From the NCBI RefSeq assembly GCF_000724085.1, contig NZ_CCDL010000002.1, forward strand, positions 806,001 to 870,000: a stretch of 64,000 nt of DNA, read 5' to 3'. The position numbers and the translations under genes are program-made. This DNA comes from Oceanobacillus manasiensis (lineage in GTDB: Bacteria; Bacillota; Bacilli; Bacillales; Amphibacillaceae). Below are positions 34,426 to 43,789 of the stretch, one piece after another (the stretch's first letter is position 1; every line of letters begins with the position of its first letter). The notes beneath the pieces are model-generated. The model saw only the letters and a list, made by a program, of their open reading frames with translations. It was not told where the DNA came from and made no database searches.

Positions 34426-35610
34426 TTACTTACTTAATTTTTTGGTTAGCGGGTACACTCCCACGCTTTGGATAATGAGTGATAATAGAATGGCTGCAAA
34501 AGTTAGGGAAATAAGCATGCTACTTCCATTATTCTGTGCCTCTAATCCCATTAATAATGCTACTGACATGGTTCCTTTAATGCCTGTCCATGCTATTAAT
34601 GTGGCATCCTTCCCAGAGAAGTCATTTCTCCATTTCGGGACCCCTTTAAATGTGGCCAGAAGGACAATATAGCGAGCCAACACGGATACTACGAAAATGA
34701 GAAAGGCAAGCCCCCAGCCATTAAATTGTAAATAATCAGCGGATTGGACACCAATCATCAAAAATAATATAGCCAGGACACTTGGTTCAACGATATCCCA
34801 AAAACCATTTAAAGAACTTCGGAAATGTCCCTCTTTAATGTTTCTACCAAACTCATAGGACAACATTAATCCTGCTGTAACGGTAGATAACACACCAGAA
34901 ACGCCGATCCCTTCTCCTATATAGAAGCTTCCGTATGCCACGATAATACTTAGCATGACTTGATATTCTCGATGGTGTGTAAAATGCACTAGCTTGCTCA
35001 TTAACCAACCAAAAATCGCTCCTATTGCAACACCTCCAAGGGCTACATAAAGGAACTCCGTGACAAAAGACCCGATAGAAAAACCAGTTTGATGCAGGTA
35101 CATCTCTAAAAACACTGTAAATAAGACGATACTTGTCCCATCATTTAGTAAAGATTCCCCTTCTACAATATCGGCGATCTTCTCGTCACTAGATGACTTT
35201 TTTAATATCGAGACAACAGAAACAGGATCTGTTGGCGCTAAAATTGATGCTACCAGTAAGGAAGCTGTCAAGGAGAGAGAGACAAAGAAATTACCAATGA
35301 AATAAATAGATATTCCAAGTACTCCGACAGTTAGTAGTAACCCTAGTGTACCTAAACTTCCAATTACCCACTTATTTTCCCTTAATGTTTTAACAGGAAA
35401 TCGGTATGCCGATGTAAATAGCAAGGCTGGTAAGAACACCATAAAAATGAGTTCCTTTGAGATTGATAAACTACTGAAATATGGAATAAATGAAAGACCG
35501 ATTCCTAGTAAAACAAGTATAATTGGAACCGGAAAAAATTTTTGTTTTTTGTCTAACGAAAAAACGATATAGCCAATTACTAATAAGATTAATAGTTGAT
35601 GGGTGTTCAT
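34426..35610 (-). CDS. CPA1-type Na+(K+)/H+ antiporter
   Basis: 394 aa with 11-12 membrane segments. APTDPVSV holds the transport aspartate (near residue 126) and GESLLNDGTSIVLF is the CPA1 signature with the second acidic site (near 150). No cytosolic C-terminal TrkA domain is present, unlike many NhaP2-type proteins. It likely exports Na+ in exchange for protons, which suits a salt-tolerant host. The gene is 17 nt downstream of the glutamate symporter gene, so Na+ brought in with glutamate could be expelled by its partner (inference). Confidence 0.9.
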   Translation of the reverse strand: MNTHQLLILLVIGYIVFSLDKKQKFFPVPIILVLLGIGLSFIPYFSSLSISKELIFMVFLPALLFTSAYRFPVKTLRENKWVIGSLGTLGLLLTVGVLGISIYFIGNFFVSLSLTASLLVASILAPTDPVSVVSILKKSSSDEKIADIVEGESLLNDGTSIVLFTVFLEMYLHQTGFSIGSFVTEFLYVALGGVAIGAIFGWLMSKLVHFTHHREYQVMLSIIVAYGSFYIGEGIGVSGVLSTVTAGLMLSYEFGRNIKEGHFRSSLNGFWDIVEPSVLAILFLMIGVQSADYLQFNGWGLAFLIFVVSVLARYIVLLATFKGVPKWRNDFSGKDATLIAWTGIKGTMSVALLMGLEAQNNGSSMLISLTFAAILLSLIIQSVGVYPLTKKLSK

Positions 35611-35627
35611 CTTGCAAAATCTCCTTC

Positions 35628-37037
35628 TTATTTCTTACCAAAATAGAATAAACCTACTACTGCTCCAAGAAGGCACATTACGACTGACACGATTAAAAAT
35701 GGTATTGCTCCAAATTGGAAGATGAGTGGGACAGATAGGGCCGTTACAAGGCCTCCCCCTAGGAATGGTTCGTATATAAGCTGCTTGTACCCAAATCCTT
35801 CAAAAGATGGAGATTTTCCGTCAGGATCCGCGACACGCATAAGGAGTAAACCAGTTGCAGTGATACCCATTGATTGTCCAAAATCACCGATCCCACGTTC
35901 AAACCAATAGGAAGGTATAATCCGCGGAGCCAAGAATAAGAACCCGAGCACGTTCCAGGCGATACCTACTCCTGCTAGTAATAAGAATGGGACAAAATAT
36001 TCCCCAATAACATCTAGAGAAACCGTTCCAATAGCAGTTAGGATTAAAATATCTAGGGAGAATCCTTGTATTCGATTAATCATTCTACGATCTAGGATCT
36101 CAGTTTGGTCGAACTTGCTAAAAATAACTTGAATGATTATTCCCCCGATCATCGCTAATGGGAACAATGGAATATACGTCATAAATTCAGAATCTGTCGC
36201 TGCTCCCCATGATACACTTTCTAAACCAATTAGCCCTTGTAAAATTAGCCAGCCTACTAGTATTGCAAGCCCCACCATAGCAAAATGTAAGGATAGTGGT
36301 TCAATTGATTCTGGTCTGACCGTCATATTAGCAGCAGGTTCTCTGTTCTGGAATTCCATAACTCCTTTTTTACGGAGACTGGAAAAATCCTCTACATCTT
36401 TTATTATCTCTGTTTTTTTCCTTCTTACGGCCCAATTAATCAGAAAGATACCAATTAATACACCAGAAAGCACCCCAACTGTTGCTAGACCTATCGCCAG
36501 ATCATAAGCCTCCGAAAAGCCTAGATCTTCAAAAGTCCCTGCCATACCAGCTGCTGTTCCGTGACCTCCTTCAAATGCAACTTCAATTAAAGCTCCTGCC
36601 ATTGGAGGAATATCAAAGAAAGGTGTAAGCACAAGTATAGTAAGTAGAACACCTATCACATATTGTCCCCACCCTATTGTCCACCCAAAGGCAAGTTGTG
36701 GTCCACCGTAATTCCAAACTTTGGATAAAGTTGGAATAGTTGCACCAAGGAATAAGGTAGCAAATACAATGTTAATCATTAATCCAGGTAGTGCTCCCCA
36801 CACTTCCATTACTTCTCCTGTCATAATGCCGTTTATCCAAAAGGAATCTTCACCTGTAAAGTTCCCAAGAATTCTTCCTAATACTTCTGGGCCCATTAAT
36901 AAAGCTAGAAAACCACCTATAATGGACGAAGGAAGAAATAAATTCTGTAGCCATTTAACACGCATGCGGATCCATTTACCTATAAGTAGAAAGAAAGCTA
37001 GATATAGTAATGTAAAGCCAATTTGATCTGGTGTCAT
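35628..37037 (-). CDS. gltS: Sodium/glutamate symporter family protein (GltS-like)
   Basis: 469 aa, about 11 membrane segments. AFEGGHGTAAGMAGTF is the GltS glycine-rich re-entrant loop, and a second, related loop is GDFGQSMGITATGLLLMRVADP in the C-terminal half. Family role: Na+-coupled uptake of L-glutamate. The protein is longer than E. coli GltS (401 aa) by a charged loop around residues 205-240, so the substrate could differ. First gene of an operon with the Na+/H+ antiporter. Confidence 0.85.
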   Translation of the reverse strand: MTPDQIGFTLLYLAFFLLIGKWIRMRVKWLQNLFLPSSIIGGFLALLMGPEVLGRILGNFTGEDSFWINGIMTGEVMEVWGALPGLMINIVFATLFLGATIPTLSKVWNYGGPQLAFGWTIGWGQYVIGVLLTILVLTPFFDIPPMAGALIEVAFEGGHGTAAGMAGTFEDLGFSEAYDLAIGLATVGVLSGVLIGIFLINWAVRRKKTEIIKDVEDFSSLRKKGVMEFQNREPAANMTVRPESIEPLSLHFAMVGLAILVGWLILQGLIGLESVSWGAATDSEFMTYIPLFPLAMIGGIIIQVIFSKFDQTEILDRRMINRIQGFSLDILILTAIGTVSLDVIGEYFVPFLLLAGVGIAWNVLGFLFLAPRIIPSYWFERGIGDFGQSMGITATGLLLMRVADPDGKSPSFEGFGYKQLIYEPFLGGGLVTALSVPLIFQFGAIPFLIVSVVMCLLGAVVGLFYFGKK

Positions 37038-37112
37038 GTTTCCAGCTCCTTTTTTCGCTTAGTTGTTTGTTTTTTCCCTCCTTAAAAATTTCTCAAACAC
37101 AACTTAAAATAT

Positions 37113-37149
37113 AAAAAAACTCTCTATCTTCTAAGCAGAGAGTTTTTTA
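37113..37149 (-). terminator. Terminator of Mn-catalase gene
   Basis: AAAAAACTCTCT and AGAGAGTTTTTT arms with an 11-nt loop, immediately after the catalase stop. Confidence 0.88.
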
Positions 37150-37156
37150 TATGTTT

Positions 37157-38026
37157 CTATTTGGTATCAGGGTCGGGCAGATCATCTGACTTGCGCATTG
37201 CCCATGCTGGTGTATTAAAAAGATAAGGAGGAGCCGGTGGAAGGTGCGGTGCTGGGGCAAACGCAACAGGTCTATCAACATAATTAAAAGTACCACAGCC
37301 ATCCATACTCGGTCCATGCGCCCATCTACCTTCAGCACTTGCGTCTCCTTGTGAGAAGTTAAATAATGTATAGGCGACCTGCTGTACCTCTAGTTCTCGA
37401 GGGAAAGTACTTGGGACGACGATGTTTTCTTTTTCTTCCAGCTCTTTAATTGCAGCATACCACTGATTTTGATGGGCAGTATCTCGTGCTATAAGCCAAG
37501 ATAATGTATTTCTAACTCCACTATCATTCGTCATCTCATATAAGCGAGCAACCTGAAGCCTTCCCATTGACTCTGCCATTAAATTGGCTCGAAAATCTGC
37601 AATCAAGTTACCACTTGCTCCAATATAACTAGCTGTCCAGCGATTACCCACACTATCTACCGGCATTGCTCCTAACCCTGAGACAATGGCATGCTGTGGA
37701 TTAGAACCGCCCAATATAGCAGCTACAACTGGATCATCCACAGCATCATCTAATTCTATATCTGGAGCGTTATCCAGAAGACGTGCAATTAATGTTGCTA
37801 GCATTTCCACGTGTGCTATTTCCTCTGTTCCGATATCCATTAATAAATCCTTGTATTTCCCATTCCCTCTTACGTTCCACCCTTGGAATAAGTACTGCAT
37901 CATAACCGAAATTTCACCATATTGGCCGCCTAGAACTTCTTGTAGCTTTTTAGCAAAAACAGGATCCGGACGATCAGGCTTGGCATGATACTGTAAATCT
38001 TTAACGTGATAAAACACTCCACTCAC
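37157..38026 (-). CDS. Manganese catalase family protein
   Basis: 289 aa, ferritin-like four-helix bundle. Dinuclear manganese ligands are recognisable: Glu38 in GQYGEIS, Glu69 and His72 in TEEIAHVE, a glutamate in NLMAESMGRLQ and His in ARDTAHQNQW. The last 60 residues (Pro-rich, APAPHLPPAPPYLF) are typical of Bacillus YdbD/YjqC-like proteins. Family reaction: hydrogen peroxide to water and oxygen. Single gene with its own terminator; sigma-B boxes not found. Confidence 0.93.
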   Translation of the reverse strand: MSGVFYHVKDLQYHAKPDRPDPVFAKKLQEVLGGQYGEISVMMQYLFQGWNVRGNGKYKDLLMDIGTEEIAHVEMLATLIARLLDNAPDIELDDAVDDPVVAAILGGSNPQHAIVSGLGAMPVDSVGNRWTASYIGASGNLIADFRANLMAESMGRLQVARLYEMTNDSGVRNTLSWLIARDTAHQNQWYAAIKELEEKENIVVPSTFPRELEVQQVAYTLFNFSQGDASAEGRWAHGPSMDGCGTFNYVDRPVAFAPAPHLPPAPPYLFNTPAWAMRKSDDLPDPDTK

Positions 38027-38283
38027 ATCCTTTTTAGTTTCACAATAGGCGAATATCCGCCCCTTTTAGATGGTATGCGGATAGCTAGGCCATTGTTCCA
38101 TAAAATTTATACAGAAGTAGGAGTGCTCGTTAATATGTATGTATTCAATGAGGTCGGTTTGTCAGCTTTGAATGTCGTTTTATCCTCCATATTGCTGTCT
38201 TATCTGCCTCGAGCTGGCATCTCGATCAAGAGACATATTAATTGATGATGATCATTTCACAATTGACCAATAAACATTAAAAT

Positions 38284-38317
38284 ACTCCCACTTTCTTGGA
38301 TTAAAGTGGGAGTTTCT
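38284..38317 (-). terminator. Terminator of the SAM-riboswitch operon
   Basis: CTCCCACTTT and AAAGTGGGAG, 10-bp stem with an 8-nt loop, 9 nt after the ATP-grasp stop. Confidence 0.85.
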
Positions 38318-38325
38318 AACTTGAA

Positions 38326-39276
38326 TTAAGATAGGAGGGTAGGGTAGCGGGAGTTCAGTTTCTTCCCCAAATACTTCGCTACCTCCAGCATTCCATAGGT
38401 GCCATACTCGGCTTCCGCATCAGCATTATAATTTGTATTTGTATTAATATCGTACGTATATATCTCACCGTGCTCATCTTCTATAAATTCAATTCCTGCT
38501 ATTTGGATGTCGTTTCCTGCTAGCACTTGTTTATATTTTTCTAGAACAGAATGTGAGAAACCTTGTCTCACCTGAAATTTGGCGGGTTTTTCTTGTTCTT
38601 CTGCAGGGCAAAATAAATCTTCGATAGTACATGCATCTGCCGGGCAAAGTTCAAATCCTTCTGATGTATCAACCCTTACTGCATAAACAAATTCCCCGCC
38701 TACAAATTCACATCTCGTGATAAAAGAATCTGGTGACTGAATATATTCCTGTATTAGCGTGACACCGTCAACTGGTTCTTCAAAACCTTCCCCTTCTACA
38801 TATTCCTGCAAGGCTTTGACTGAATGAAATAATTGAACACCAAGTCCCTTCCCAGCTCTATTATGCTTTGTAATGAAAGGTTTTCCTGCAAAGCTTTCGG
38901 CTACTTCAATCAATTTTCCCTTCCCCACTGCAGCCGTTGTCTTTGGTGTACGGACTCCGTATTTTTCCAGCTCCAAATATTGCTTCACCTTACTAAGCTC
39001 TAGATCAAGTGCCCTGCTCCCATTCACAACGGTCCTGCCGTGATGTTCAAGCCAGGATAACACGGCACTTGTCAGCTCTGGAGAAAAGCGGTTTCCCCTT
39101 GTGTGAGATGATGCGCTCATTCGATTATAAAAAATGCCTTCAGGCGGTTCAGCAGCCAGATCAACCTCCCCACTCGTTAGTAGCCAATCCTCATAGGGAA
39201 TCGCTAATTCTTCAAGTCGTTTAAATAAATGTGTCGTCCATTCTTCATTTTCATGAATGACATATAATTTCGTCAT
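38326..39276 (-). CDS. ATP-grasp ligase (RimK-like), second gene of a SAM-riboswitch operon
   Basis: 316 aa. After a Rossmann-like N-terminal domain comes an ATP-grasp domain: KPFITKHNRAGKGLGVQLF (nucleotide-binding lysine and glycine loop, near 130-150), LIQEYIQSP, GGEFVYAVRVD, and metal ligands in IAGIEFIEDEHGEIYTYDINTN. ATP-grasp enzymes join a carboxylate to an amine or thiol. The closest group is RimK-like. The acceptor is unknown. It starts 11 nt downstream of the LLM monooxygenase gene and shares its S-box, so a role in sulfur assimilation or in a sulfur-containing metabolite is inferred. Confidence 0.85.
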   Translation of the reverse strand: MTKLYVIHENEEWTTHLFKRLEELAIPYEDWLLTSGEVDLAAEPPEGIFYNRMSASSHTRGNRFSPELTSAVLSWLEHHGRTVVNGSRALDLELSKVKQYLELEKYGVRTPKTTAAVGKGKLIEVAESFAGKPFITKHNRAGKGLGVQLFHSVKALQEYVEGEGFEEPVDGVTLIQEYIQSPDSFITRCEFVGGEFVYAVRVDTSEGFELCPADACTIEDLFCPAEEQEKPAKFQVRQGFSHSVLEKYKQVLAGNDIQIAGIEFIEDEHGEIYTYDINTNTNYNADAEAEYGTYGMLEVAKYLGKKLNSRYPTLLS

Positions 39277-39287
39277 GATTACATCTC

Positions 39288-40352
39288 CTATCCTCTGCTT
39301 AGTAACGCTTTTTTCAATTCATCGACCTTTGGCATAACGTTTTTGGCGAAGTTTTCTAGCTCCTCCAATTGCGGAGAGCATTGCAACAATAATAGATCCA
39401 CTCCAGCTTCTTCATATGCTATAATTTGCTCGGCTATTTGCTTTGGTGTCCCTACAAGATTTGGACGTAGACCCCTGTTCGATACGGAATAATCCTGCAG
39501 TTTGACCTGCTGTTCCAGTTGTGACATTGTTGTAAAGTCCTGAAATCCAGCATATGCATCCGATTCTTTTACAGTTGTAATTCTCTCAAGCTCTTGTAAT
39601 GCCTCTTCTTCTGTTTCACGACAGATGACATAAGCGGCCATGCCAAACGACTGGAGGGGTTCCTTACCTGTATGCTCTCTCCGCTCTTTCATATCGTTTA
39701 TTTTTTGTCTCGCTTCTTCTACTGTATGGCCATGCATGACATAGGCATCACAATACGTGGAAATAACCTCTTTTCCTTTGTCACTTTCACCCCCTGCATA
39801 CAACACTGGGTTTGGTCGTTGGACAGGTTTTGGTGAAAGCTTTGTATTTTCAATTTGATAAAATTTTCCATTGTAGGAGAACGACTCTTCCGTCCACAAC
39901 CCTTTTAACACCTCAAGAAATTCTTCTGTTCTCTCATAACGGGCATCATGCTCAGTAAATTCTGCTCCATATTGCTTCGCTTCCTCTGCCCACCAGCCGG
40001 ATACGACATTTAATGTAAAACGCCCATTGCTAATATGATCAATGTTGGCCGCCATTTTGGCTGTAACAGCGGGATTATGAAAGACAGGACGAACGGCCGT
40101 CATAATCTCTATTTTTTCGGTTACAGCAGCTAGTGCTGCCGCCGTTGACCATGCTTCAATTGAATCTTCTTTTGTCCCTTTAATATCATTTAAATAGAGT
40201 TCAGCAATTAATGTCGTGTCATAGCCCCACTTTTCTGCTGACTGAATTATTTGCTTTGCATAATCAAAAGTTGGTGGCATTTTCTCATCTTCTACATTAC
40301 GTAGCCAACCTCCAAAAATCGGTAACCAAAATCCATATCTCATCTTCCCCAC
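39288..40352 (-). CDS. LLM-class flavin-dependent monooxygenase (SsuD-like)
   Basis: 354 aa, luciferase-like TIM barrel. The start GFWLPIFGGWLRN, the SVSGWW-type active-site segment (LNVVSGWWAEEAKQYG) and the segment YERTEEFLEVLKGLW are characteristic of alkanesulfonate/alkyl monooxygenases that use FMNH2 from a partner reductase. An S-box in its leader indicates expression when SAM/methionine is low, consistent with desulfonation or sulfide-liberating chemistry. No reductase or ABC transporter is adjacent, unlike ssu operons; instead an ATP-grasp ligase follows. Confidence 0.9.
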   Translation of the reverse strand: MGKMRYGFWLPIFGGWLRNVEDEKMPPTFDYAKQIIQSAEKWGYDTTLIAELYLNDIKGTKEDSIEAWSTAAALAAVTEKIEIMTAVRPVFHNPAVTAKMAANIDHISNGRFTLNVVSGWWAEEAKQYGAEFTEHDARYERTEEFLEVLKGLWTEESFSYNGKFYQIENTKLSPKPVQRPNPVLYAGGESDKGKEVISTYCDAYVMHGHTVEEARQKINDMKERREHTGKEPLQSFGMAAYVICRETEEEALQELERITTVKESDAYAGFQDFTTMSQLEQQVKLQDYSVSNRGLRPNLVGTPKQIAEQIIAYEEAGVDLLLLQCSPQLEELENFAKNVMPKVDELKKALLSRG

Positions 40353-40384
40353 TCCTATTCCCCAAAATTGAAAACAAATGAAAA

Positions 40385-40414
40385 CAAAAAAACTCTTTCC
40401 TGAAGAAAAGAGTT
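40385..40414 (-). terminator. Intrinsic terminator of the SAM riboswitch
   Basis: AACTCTTTTC and GAAAGAGTT arms followed by TTTTTTT on the minus strand, between the aptamer and the monooxygenase gene. Confidence 0.88.
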
Positions 40415-40437
40415 GAATTCAAATAGAACTTCCTCCT

Positions 40438-40541
40438 CTTATCTTCCAAGCAATTGCTTGGTGGAATTGGCACAGTATCTGACTAAACAGACCTGTTGCC
40501 GAGGCTTCAAAGGGCCATATCCCTCCACCTCTCTGGATAAG
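40438..40541 (-). ncRNA. SAM-I (S-box) riboswitch
   Basis: Minus strand: P1 strands CTTATC/GATAAG (40541-40536 and 40443-40438), then AGAGAGGTGGAGGGA, GGCCC, TTGAAGCCTCGGCAACAGG, GTGCCAATTCCACC and GCAATTGC. AGAGxGGUGGAGGGA, GAxACCCG-like core and GGCAACC-like segments are the S-box signature. An intrinsic terminator follows. Confidence 0.95.
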
Positions 40542-40629
40542 AAACATCCTTATTTAATTATTACTTTCTAGATTAGAACAAAATGTTTGAACTGTCAATA
40601 AATTAAATCATCCGAGAGAAAACCGAGAC

Positions 40630-42102
40630 TTAAGGTATTTTCACCATAATACGAACAAGCCTATCTTCCACCTCTTTTGCAACTTCTTCATCAAGCACAT
40701 TATTAATCATAATAGAAAAAATATAATTTTCCCCTGAAAGGGTCTGTAAATAACCAGATAGTGTAGTTACTCCAAAGATTGTTCCTGTTTTAGCTTCAAC
40801 CTGGACGTCTCCCAATCGATTCCTTAGTGTGCCCCCAACCATTTTTTCTGTCTCCCCTGCTACAGGGAGTGCATTCTTGAAGGCAGGAAACCACGGCTTA
40901 TCCTGTACGATGAAAAGTAGTTTACTCAGTTCGTTTGCTGGAATGAGATTGACATGAGAAATGCCCGATCCATCTCTAATCAATAAAGTACTTTGATTTA
41001 ACCCAAGCTTTTCTAGCTCCTCTTCCATAACCTCAAGCCCTTTTTCCCAGCTGCCCTCCTTGTTGACATGCTTTCCCATTTCTTTAACAAGAACTTCCCC
41101 GTGCACATTGTTGCTCAGCTTCATAAACGGTACAAGCAACTCTTTTATTGGTATAGATTTGTTTTGAATGAGGAGAGAACCTTTTTCCGGTGCTTTCCCT
41201 ATCTTCACTTCTCCAGACCAAGTGATACCTTTTGCTTGAAGGGCATCCTGAAAGAGGGCCATGGCATAGCTTGTCGGATCCCATACGGCCATATATTCTT
41301 TCACCGTTTCTGCCCCAGCTGGAACGGTGCCCGTAAGCGTGATTTCGTTTGACCCATGTTCTCGCTCCACAGTTAAATCCTCTTCCATATCGTTGGGACT
41401 TGTCTCAGCTCGGTTATGTATTGTTACATAGTTTGTATCAGGTGACACGGTTACGAGTGGCTTCTCCCCTGGCTCTGTACTTGGTGTTATATGAAGCGTA
41501 ACACTTCCCGCATCATAGTCTTGGTCAGGTGAGGCAGTCAGCGCCGAAATTTGCGCCCCGTAATGAAACGATTCGTCGCTCCAAATTAAATCCGGGGAAA
41601 GGCGTGCGTTATCATACCAAGTATCATCTCCAATAAGATCGCCCTCAACATGGGTGATCCCTAGGTTTTGTAGCCGCTCTGCGAAACCAGCGAAATCTTC
41701 AGGTGTCAATGTCGGATCGCCTTTTCCTACAAGGTAAAGGTTCCCTTCTAACTGTTCAACTCTTTGAACGCCGTCCGTCTTTATTTCGGTAGGAAAGGTA
41801 TAGTCTTCTCCAAGAATTTCTAATGCTGCCGCTGCTGTTAAAAGTTTCATATTGGATGCTGGACGAAGTCTTGTATCTCCATGTTTTCCATATAGAAGCT
41901 TGCCAGATTTAGCATCCCGCACACTCATCCCAACTAATGCACCATTCAACATTGGTTCTGTTTCTATTATGCTATCCAAACGCTGTTTCATTGTCCCCCG
42001 CTCCTCTATCGCATGTACTTTTTTATCTATGGGCACAGAAGCAACTAAGCAAAAGATGAGCAAGAGCATCCATACACGGCTGACATTTCTTGTTAACATC
42101 AT
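40630..42102 (-). CDS. D-alanyl-D-alanine carboxypeptidase/endopeptidase (PBP4 type, class C low-molecular-weight PBP)
   Basis: 490 aa with signal peptide (hydrophobic residues 11-23). Active-site motifs are SNMK (Ser83-Lys86), SNN in FMKLSNNVHGE and KTG in VEAKTGTIFG. A large insertion between the first two motifs, the hallmark of E. coli DacB and B. subtilis DacC (PBP4a), is present. The enzyme trims the terminal D-Ala or cross-links of peptidoglycan outside the membrane. ATG with GAGGTG ribosome-binding site. Alone on its transcript as far as can be seen. Confidence 0.95.
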   Translation of the reverse strand: MMLTRNVSRVWMLLLIFCLVASVPIDKKVHAIEERGTMKQRLDSIIETEPMLNGALVGMSVRDAKSGKLLYGKHGDTRLRPASNMKLLTAAAALEILGEDYTFPTEIKTDGVQRVEQLEGNLYLVGKGDPTLTPEDFAGFAERLQNLGITHVEGDLIGDDTWYDNARLSPDLIWSDESFHYGAQISALTASPDQDYDAGSVTLHITPSTEPGEKPLVTVSPDTNYVTIHNRAETSPNDMEEDLTVEREHGSNEITLTGTVPAGAETVKEYMAVWDPTSYAMALFQDALQAKGITWSGEVKIGKAPEKGSLLIQNKSIPIKELLVPFMKLSNNVHGEVLVKEMGKHVNKEGSWEKGLEVMEEELEKLGLNQSTLLIRDGSGISHVNLIPANELSKLLFIVQDKPWFPAFKNALPVAGETEKMVGGTLRNRLGDVQVEAKTGTIFGVTTLSGYLQTLSGENYIFSIMINNVLDEEVAKEVEDRLVRIMVKIP

Positions 42103-42187
42103 GTAAGCACCTCTTACATTTTATTGATCAGGCCCTATTCAGTATTTCCACAAAATGAGACGGAAATCCTTGTTATGAAAAAAATGT

Positions 42188-43789
42188 TTATCCTTTATTC
42201 TTATGAACAATCCGGTATTCAATGGTTAAAAAAGGTACCAAGAAAATGCGCATTTTATGTGTCGCTCTCAATCTCCCATCCTGTTCTTCCCCTACAACAA
42301 ATGTCTCTTCCAAAGGAAGCTTTATTACCTGCCTGCCAATAGCCAAATAGATACCTGCTTGTGGTGCATTTTCTTGTTGTTTACTTGTTAGTTGCAGGGT
42401 GCCATGCTTATTTTGCAAGGCTAGAATGCCCATCATAGTAGAGCCTGGAAGGGGGAGGGCAATGTTCATGGAGGTACGGCCCTCTCCTTCATGAAAAGAA
42501 TAAATCGCAACAAATACTGTCTCCTCGTCCACCTTTCGCAGCCAGACCCGTGGTTTTGTTCGTCCATCAACTGTTTCGCTTACCCCGATGATTTTTCCCG
42601 TCATCTCTACTTCTTTAGCAGAGAAAGGAAGATTAAGCTGTCCAATCCGCTTACTAATATGTTGATAGATCCAAGCAAAGGGCTTAAACCATCCGTGCCA
42701 TTTCACTTGCGAAAAAAGCCTGTAATCATTGGTGTTTTCATAGAAATCAATCACCGAATTTGATAGACTATCTCTTTCAATTTGTGGCTCGTAAATGTGC
42801 ATGGAATCAACTAGCCCATTGTATGTATGTTCTGTTTTTATGTTAGCTAACATTTTTTCTCCAATAACTCGCTCTCCCCTTATCCAACTGACTGGAAAAG
42901 ATCGATGACCCGCATGCGCCCCGGGACAACTGATCATCCAGCCAATTAGCCCAACCATGGCAAATACGACTCCATTCATTACACCATGGAATCTGAGCAT
43001 AAAGTCAATACTTACATAAAACACACCTGTCATATTACCAAAGGCGTAGCATAGGGAGAACAAAATGGATATTCCCAACGCAGAAAAGGACAGCCGAATG
43101 AGCCATGCCTGTATTGGGCGGGAAAAGCTAGTTTTCCATGCTAAGATGATCAAGCTGTAGATCCCTATCATATAGAGGATCACACCAATAAACTCTAGTA
43201 CTACTGCATAGGAAATACCGACTGCTACAAGAATGGGCGCCAATAAGATAGCTATACCAGCCATTTTATAAAAGCGGTTTTGGTTTAGCCTTCCTAAAAA
43301 ACCTGCAAAAACCGGTAACAAGAAGGAAGCATAATGAAAATGGATGCCTGTTAACCATGTTAAAATCGGAGAAAAACCAGTATCTAGCTGAACGACACTA
43401 GCGAAATACCAAGCCCCTCCAATTGCAAGGTACATGCAACCTATATCAATCATAAATTCTTCAAACTGTGCAAACCCACGCTGTAATAGTCGCTTTGCCC
43501 CAAAGCAAGCCACAAGTATCGTAAAAGCTAGATAAAAAAGCGCAAGGACGATATCCCAAGGTGTGCGCTGTGTCATTTCAAGCAAGAAAACAGCAGTTAG
43601 TCCGAGAAAAGCTGCATACGGCAGGATACGAAAAAATCCTTGCTCCGCTTGGCCTAACAAGTGGAGAGTTAGTGGTACAAATACTAATTGGGCAATACTT
43701 AGCAATAAATAATACCATGGCCCAGTACCGAATAAAGTAAGAATTAAAAATAACACAATCATGCCTATTGCTACTTTATTAAATGTCAT
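42188..43789 (-). CDS. yndJ: YndJ family membrane protein
   Basis: 533 aa from ATG 43789, behind GAGGGAG. The N-terminal ~320 residues contain nine to ten hydrophobic helices; the C-terminal ~210 residues are soluble. Gene order SRPBCC-DoxX, DUF4166, YndJ equals B. subtilis yndG-yndH-yndJ, and length is close (548 aa). Starts 11 nt inside the preceding gene, so translation is coupled. No function is established for the family. HGVMNGVVF and GMYLAIGG-like motifs suggest a transporter or sensor, but this is a guess. Confidence 0.85.
   Translation of the reverse strand: MTFNKVAIGMIVLFLILTLFGTGPWYYLLLSIAQLVFVPLTLHLLGQAEQGFFRILPYAAFLGLTAVFLLEMTQRTPWDIVLALFYLAFTILVACFGAKRLLQRGFAQFEEFMIDIGCMYLAIGGAWYFASVVQLDTGFSPILTWLTGIHFHYASFLLPVFAGFLGRLNQNRFYKMAGIAILLAPILVAVGISYAVVLEFIGVILYMIGIYSLIILAWKTSFSRPIQAWLIRLSFSALGISILFSLCYAFGNMTGVFYVSIDFMLRFHGVMNGVVFAMVGLIGWMISCPGAHAGHRSFPVSWIRGERVIGEKMLANIKTEHTYNGLVDSMHIYEPQIERDSLSNSVIDFYENTNDYRLFSQVKWHGWFKPFAWIYQHISKRIGQLNLPFSAKEVEMTGKIIGVSETVDGRTKPRVWLRKVDEETVFVAIYSFHEGEGRTSMNIALPLPGSTMMGILALQNKHGTLQLTSKQQENAPQAGIYLAIGRQVIKLPLEETFVVGEEQDGRLRATHKMRIFLVPFLTIEYRIVHKNKG

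Noticed and set aside
38027-38283. Gene or structured RNA between Mn catalase and the ATP-grasp gene
   Set aside because: Plus-strand ORF 38006-38245 overlaps the catalase start region and has no ribosome-binding site. An ATCCGC/GCGGAT pairing near the catalase leader is too loose to name.
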